Of a stretch of DNA of 64,000 nt, positions 60,867 through 64,000 are shown piece by piece. The stretch covers positions 62,001 through 126,000 of IMG/VR virus record IMGVR_UViG_3300007352_000013; one strand, 5' to 3'. This DNA comes from a virus. Numbering within the stretch: position 1 is the first letter of the stretch; every line of letters starts with the position of its first letter. Made by a program: the position numbers and the translations under genes. A model generated the notes under the pieces. That model was given only the letters and a program-made list of their open reading frames with translations. It was not told the DNA's origin and did no database searches.

Positions 60867-61487
60867 CTATCTTTTCCTTTTAATCGGTTTAGTCAAAGAT
60901 TTTTCTATACTCCAATTTAATTTAGATAATCTTAACCATAAAATTTTTGGACTTATATTATACTCTTCTGCCCAAGCTGATAAACATTGTATTCTACCAT
61001 TGTAACATATTAATCTATTATGTCTAGTATTTCTTGCTTGTTCAACTCTAGTAGCCCATTTACAATTATTCAATTCATAATTACCGTCATTGTTTATTCT
61101 TTCTAGAGTCATTCCGTTTTTAGGGATACCAATATCTTTAAGAAAATTTTCAAATTTTAGCCATCGTTCGCAAACTTTGATTCCTCTTCCTCCATAATTT
61201 TTATAATCTTTATTGTTCTGATTTGTGCATCTTTGAATCATAGTATACCAAATATTATTAATATTAGTCTTTGAATGTCCGTGAGTTGTAAAGTTTATCT
61301 TGCAATTGTTAATTCTAGTTTCGGTGTTTAGACATCCACAGCTTTTAGTATGGCCATTTCTAAGACTATCTTGCCTAACCAAAATGTAATTTCCACAATC
61401 GCATTTACATAACCATTTTACTCTATTATTATTTATTCGTTCTATGGGCGTTAATCTACTAAATCTTTGTCCTGTTAAGTTTAACAT
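60867..61487 (-). CDS. HNH homing-type endonuclease, third copy of the family
   Basis: The 206-residue protein has the plan of the proteins at 19189 and 21220: CKCDCGN...SCGCLN at the start, YGGRGIKVCERW, the HNH core MTLERINNDGNYELNNCKWA, and a C-terminal CLSAWAEEYNISPKILW DNA-binding part. It lies on the opposite strand from the others, between two small genes with no disruption visible. It starts one base after the stop of the small gene upstream. Confidence 0.82.
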   Translation of the reverse strand: MLNLTGQRFSRLTPIERINNNRVKWLCKCDCGNYILVRQDSLRNGHTKSCGCLNTETRINNCKINFTTHGHSKTNINNIWYTMIQRCTNQNNKDYKNYGGRGIKVCERWLKFENFLKDIGIPKNGMTLERINNDGNYELNNCKWATRVEQARNTRHNRLICYNGRIQCLSAWAEEYNISPKILWLRLSKLNWSIEKSLTKPIKRKR

Positions 61488-61488
61488 G

Positions 61489-61668
61489 TCAAGTGGCTAT
61501 TTTCGATATATGTGGCGGTTTTTTCATCGGAGGAAATTGTTCATAAATTTCTCTTTTTGATAGTTTTCCTAATTGCCTTAACCATTTATCTTCAGATTCT
61601 GGACTCCAAGGATTTGGCGAATTTATTGATTCTAATATATTTTTGTCTATTTTAGTTTTCTTTTTCAT
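61489..61668 (-). CDS. Small basic protein, 59 aa
   Basis: The frame runs from ATG 61668 to TGA at 61489-61491. The start overlaps the stop of the upstream gene (ATGA), and the stop lies one base before the HNH start. The peptide is Lys/Pro-rich, with a central SPESEDKWLRQLGKLSKREI helix. Overlaps at both ends and normal composition support it. The function is unknown. Confidence 0.55.
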   Translation of the reverse strand: MKKKTKIDKNILESINSPNPWSPESEDKWLRQLGKLSKREIYEQFPPMKKPPHISKIAT

Positions 61669-61970
61669 TTACAATTCTCTCTATAATTTCTCCAAACTTC
61701 TTTTCTAAATTCTTTATCAGAAATAAATGATAAAGCATCTCTTAGCGCCATTTTTCTTCCGGTAGATTTACTAAAATTATCTGGGGGTCTACATACAGAC
61801 ACCCCTATAGATACTTCATTATCATTTCTAATTATTTTTGCCGCAGTACACCTTCTACCATATTCGTCATGTATTTTGAATCCTTCAAAAAGCATATCTT
61901 CTTCTGATACGGTATCGTAAAAAAATACTATTTCTACTTTTTCATTATTGTATTCGAATCTAATTGCCAT
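61665..61970 (-). CDS. Hypothetical protein, 101 aa
   Basis: The start at ATG 61970 (MAIRFEY) has GGAGG about 9 bases before it. The protein has strands (RFEYNNEKVEIVFFYD), a VSEEDMLFEGFKIHDEYGR segment and a C-terminal ALRDALSFISDKEFRKEVW helix. No known family is recognised. It overlaps its upstream neighbour by 11 bases. Confidence 0.55.
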   Translation of the reverse strand: MAIRFEYNNEKVEIVFFYDTVSEEDMLFEGFKIHDEYGRRCTAAKIIRNDNEVSIGVSVCRPPDNFSKSTGRKMALRDALSFISDKEFRKEVWRNYRENCK

Positions 61971-62292
61971 TTCCTTCCTCCATAATTCCTGTAACAAGCC
62001 ATTTTAAATGTTTAGGATTAATATCTTCAAAACTCAAATTTAATGATTGACAAACGATATCAATCCATTCACCAGATGTTTTATCATCATACCCCATCTT
62101 TTTTAATACAGGAATGACAGGGGTTATTAATGTTTCATCGGATGAAAAGCCTCTTTCGTTTATTGATATTAACAGACTCGTATCTATACCATTCTCTATA
62201 GCCTTTGATAATGTTTTTTTTGCAGCTTCAAAAAAATCTTCTGCATCAACAATATTATTAAAGCTTGCGGTGGTGCAATAGAATTTAGGCAT
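61960..62292 (-). CDS. Hypothetical protein, 110 aa
   Basis: This acidic, helical protein has FYCTTASFNNIVDAEDFFEAAKK at the start. No motif allows assignment. It overlaps both the phosphoribosyltransferase upstream (8 bases) and the next gene (11 bases), so it is part of the same transcript. Confidence 0.55.
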   Translation of the reverse strand: MPKFYCTTASFNNIVDAEDFFEAAKKTLSKAIENGIDTSLLISINERGFSSDETLITPVIPVLKKMGYDDKTSGEWIDIVCQSLNLSFEDINPKHLKWLVTGIMEEGNGN

Positions 62293-62818
62293 ATGTAAAT
62301 ACCCCCTGTAAGTTGCGATAAAATCCTTTATAATCTAAACCATAGCCAATTACAAATTCATCCGGTATATTAAACCCGATATAATCTGGTTTTATATCGG
62401 TTTTATTTTTATTCAATAAAAGTGCAAATTCTAAATTAGCTGGTCCTAAAGCCATTATTGTTTTTTCTATCATATTAATTGTATTACCAGTATCAAGAAT
62501 ATCATCTACCACTATTACATTGGCATTCTTTATATTACATGATGATAACTCTTTTAACGGACTACTAATAGACCTAGATTTATACACTCCGTCATAAGTC
62601 TTTATTTTGACAGTAAATATTTCTAACTTGGTTTCAATATTCTTTATTAGATCGAATAGAAATGGGCCAGCCCCATCCATCACACCTATTAATACTAATC
62701 TATTCAAATCCGACGTATATTTGTCAGAAATTTCTTTTCCTATTTCCTTTATCCTGTTATCTATTTCTTCTATAGATATCAATGGTTTTATTCTGTCAGA
62801 CCACAATTCGTTGAGCAT
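62285..62818 (-). CDS. Hypoxanthine-type phosphoribosyltransferase
   Basis: The 177-residue protein carries the PRPP-binding loop VIVVDDILDTGNT at 101-113, an earlier LVLIGVMDGAGPFLFDL strand that holds the PPi loop, and EFVIGYGLDYKGFYRNL near the C-terminus, as in bacterial Hpt. It would salvage hypoxanthine or guanine to IMP or GMP using PRPP. A phage copy would supply purine nucleotides or act on a modified base. It overlaps both neighbours. Confidence 0.85.
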   Translation of the reverse strand: MLNELWSDRIKPLISIEEIDNRIKEIGKEISDKYTSDLNRLVLIGVMDGAGPFLFDLIKNIETKLEIFTVKIKTYDGVYKSRSISSPLKELSSCNIKNANVIVVDDILDTGNTINMIEKTIMALGPANLEFALLLNKNKTDIKPDYIGFNIPDEFVIGYGLDYKGFYRNLQGVFTYA

Positions 62819-62997
62819 GTATGATATTTCCTATCTAATCTAACCAAACATTGAAATAATTGTTCAAAAGTTTCACCAGTTATATATCCTTGATTCATTT
62901 GAAAATGGAAATAAAAAAATAGTTCATTCCAAGCAGAATCTTGCATGTCCCTTTCTTGATTTTTATATATAACTTTGTCGCAATCAACGCATCTCAT
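62788..62997 (-). CDS. Small Cys-containing protein, 69 aa
   Basis: The N-terminus MRCVDCDK has a CxxC pair, and a second Cys pair lies near the end (CSTNC), which together could bind zinc. The middle is aromatic and helical (NELFFYFHFQMNQGYIT). It starts after AAGGAGTG and the hairpin at 63022-63039 and overlaps the phosphoribosyltransferase by 31 bases. The function is unknown. Confidence 0.6.
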   Translation of the reverse strand: MRCVDCDKVIYKNQERDMQDSAWNELFFYFHFQMNQGYITGETFEQLFQCLVRLDRKYHTCSTNCGLTE

Positions 62998-63021
62998 ACA
63001 TCACTCCTTAAATCAGAAATA

Positions 63022-63039
63022 GCCCACCTTTCGGTGGGC
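63022..63039. terminator. Strong hairpin between lipoprotein gene and small-gene block
   Basis: GCCCACC and GGTGGGC form a perfect 7-bp stem with a 4-base loop (GAAA on the - strand, a GNRA tetraloop). The - strand continues ATTTCTGATTT, which is only moderately U-rich. It may be a partial terminator after the lipoprotein gene, or a structure in the leader of the next gene. Confidence 0.55.
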
Positions 63040-63069
63040 CATCTCTGTGGTTACTTTTGTTTCTTTTAA

Positions 63070-63348
63070 TTATTCGGGTTGCGTTTGTGACGGAACATCA
63101 ACGCCAAATCCAAAATCAAAAACTCTTGGTTGACGATCTTCTAAACGTGCATCGCCACCCAATGTTACAACGCCAAGGGTTACTGAACGATGACCATTTT
63201 CTGGATTAACAGAAAAACCACGATATGCATGCGCTTCTGTTCTCACATCTAGTCTGCCACGACCAACCTTAGCCGTAGTAATTGAAGCACAACCAGCTAT
63301 ACACGAAAGGATTAGACCAACGCCCAAAATACTAACGATACGATTCAT
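63070..63348 (-). CDS. Small lipoprotein, 92 aa
   Basis: The start at ATG 63348 follows AGGAGAAAC; a longer opening adds 11 residues without support. Residues 1-20 form a lipoprotein signal ending IAGC (Cys20). The mature part is Arg/Gly/Val-rich with strands (VGRGRLDVRTEAHAYRGFSV). It could be an envelope protein for superinfection exclusion. The unit is framed by a TATAAT element upstream and a hairpin downstream, so it may be expressed on its own. Confidence 0.68.
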   Translation of the reverse strand: MNRIVSILGVGLILSCIAGCASITTAKVGRGRLDVRTEAHAYRGFSVNPENGHRSVTLGVVTLGGDARLEDRQPRVFDFGFGVDVPSQTQPE

Positions 63349-63381
63349 TTTGTTTCTCCTAAAAGTTAAAGTTTCCACCAT

Positions 63382-63387
63382 ATTATA
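63382..63387 (-). promoter_or_regulatory. Possible -10 element of the lipoprotein gene
   Basis: TATAAT on the - strand in the context TTGGGTATAATATGG, 34 bases before the lipoprotein start. It lies in a short intergenic gap. A -35 box is not evident. Confidence 0.45.
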
Positions 63388-63395
63388 CCCAATTT

Positions 63396-63689
63396 TTACG
63401 ATTTTGTTTCTAAATTATTTAAATAATTTGCAATAATGTCACAATGACAAGCTTTGGGCTTACAAAAACAACCCAACACTTTACCTTTTAAAGCTAAAAT
63501 TCTTTCTTTGAAATCCGGATCAGTCTCTAATCTTTTATAAAAATATTCTCTATAAGGTTCTATAGCAGACCCTCGTATTCCGTTTATTATACGAAATGGG
63601 TTCCCGAAATACCCATCTTTACCATGACCGGCACGACCGCAATATACATCATACGGTTCTTTCTTAAGGTTTACTACAGTTGTTTTCAT
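63396..63689 (-). CDS. DUF4326-domain protein, 97 aa
   Basis: The sequence has VVNLKKEPYDVYCGRAGHGK, FGNPF and GCFCKPKACHCDIIANYL, the signature of the DUF4326 family (a Cys/His set near the end and the CGR...NPF motif). Family members are widespread in phages and bacteria, are small, and have no proven activity. Co-occurrence with nucleotide enzymes has been suggested. It overlaps the small membrane protein upstream by 26 bases. Confidence 0.8.
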   Translation of the reverse strand: MKTTVVNLKKEPYDVYCGRAGHGKDGYFGNPFRIINGIRGSAIEPYREYFYKRLETDPDFKERILALKGKVLGCFCKPKACHCDIIANYLNNLETKS

Positions 63690-63792
63690 GTTTACACCCG
63701 TTCCGTCGTATATTTACATCTTCTATATAAAACCAAACCATACAACCAACAAATGCTATTATAAATGGAGAAAAACATAATATAACATCCAT
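63664..63792 (-). CDS. Small membrane protein, 42 aa
   Basis: The frame runs from ATG 63792 (TAATG overlap with the upstream stop) to TAA at 63664-63666. Residues 1-22 form a hydrophobic helix (ILCFSPFIIAFVGCMVWFYI), and the rest is short and polar with Cys residues. Coupling to the upstream gene supports translation. A role in the membrane is likely but not known. Confidence 0.5.
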   Translation of the reverse strand: MDVILCFSPFIIAFVGCMVWFYIEDVNIRRNGCKHENNCSKP

Positions 63793-63998
63793 TACTTCAT
63801 ACCTCTTTTATCGGCGTTTAAAACATTATCTGTATAACAATTGTCTTTTTTAACATTCTCTACAATAGGAAATATTTCTATGTCATGCTTAGAAACATAA
63901 CCATAATCTTCTAAAGATCTAAATTCTGCAATTATAGATTCACCATTTTGTAATTTTTCTATTTGTTCTTTTGTTAAATATAAAGTATCATATACCAT
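63792..63998 (-). CDS. Hypothetical protein, 68 aa
   Basis: It starts with ATG two bases from the window end, so a longer N-terminus cannot be ruled out. The peptide is acidic with strands and helices (LYLTKEQIEKLQNGESIIAEF). No motif is recognised. It ends in a TAATG overlap with the small membrane protein gene. Confidence 0.5.
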   Translation of the reverse strand: MVYDTLYLTKEQIEKLQNGESIIAEFRSLEDYGYVSKHDIEIFPIVENVKKDNCYTDNVLNADKRGMK

Positions 63999-64000
63999 AA

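Overview
The window reads as a continuous piece of a tailed double-stranded DNA phage genome (a prophage or metagenomic phage contig is also possible). The evidence is a tail module built around a 1586-residue tape-measure protein, a phage-type replication module, tightly packed and mostly overlapping small genes, and almost no intergenic DNA. The sequence is strongly A+T-rich, uses the standard bacterial code, and has AGGAG-type ribosome binding sites. Terminase, portal and major capsid genes are not in the window. The host cannot be named. Lipobox lipoproteins and O-antigen-like sugar genes point weakly to a Gram-negative host.

Layout. (1) 1-41160, all on +: an early/metabolic and replication arm. 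It starts with a lipoprotein, a trypsin-like protease, dCMP deaminase and a class II (B12-type) ribonucleotide reductase. A run of small Cys-rich proteins and nucleases follows. The DNA module from 10.4 kb holds a RecA-like recombinase, DnaB-like helicase, primase, dNMP kinase, two Cas4/RecB-like nucleases, and the N-terminal part of a family C DNA polymerase (DnaE). (2) 19.2-32.9 kb: at the exact point where the polymerase reading frame stops, an HNH homing-type endonuclease begins. About 13.7 kb of mainly sugar-modification genes follow: glycosyltransferases, sulfotransferase-like proteins, a DegT aminotransferase, GDP-mannose dehydratase, methyltransferases and two fucosyltransferase-like genes. 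The C-terminal part of DnaE then resumes at 32890, followed by SSB and more glycosyltransferases up to 39 kb. (3) 41165-63998, almost all on -, converging on the first arm: the tail/structural module (60408 down to 41902) and, before it in transcription order, a block of small metabolic genes including a phosphoribosyltransferase, a third HNH endonuclease, a lipoprotein and a DUF4326 protein. One HTH gene (42655-43008) runs on + inside this arm.

How it works together. The left arm supplies deoxynucleotides (RNR, dCMP deaminase, dNMP kinase, MazG-like), a nearly complete replisome, recombination functions, and a sugar-nucleotide and glycosyltransfer pathway that could modify host surface glycans or phage components. 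The right arm makes the tail. A shared promoter motif (GTGTATAAT/GTGTATAAA) precedes several right-arm units and the lone HTH gene. The most striking features are the DNA polymerase split over 13.7 kb with a homing endonuclease at the break and a possible endonuclease remnant at the other end, a sugar gene with an apparent ATT start codon, 14-residue tandem repeats in a structural protein, and the shared promoter motif.
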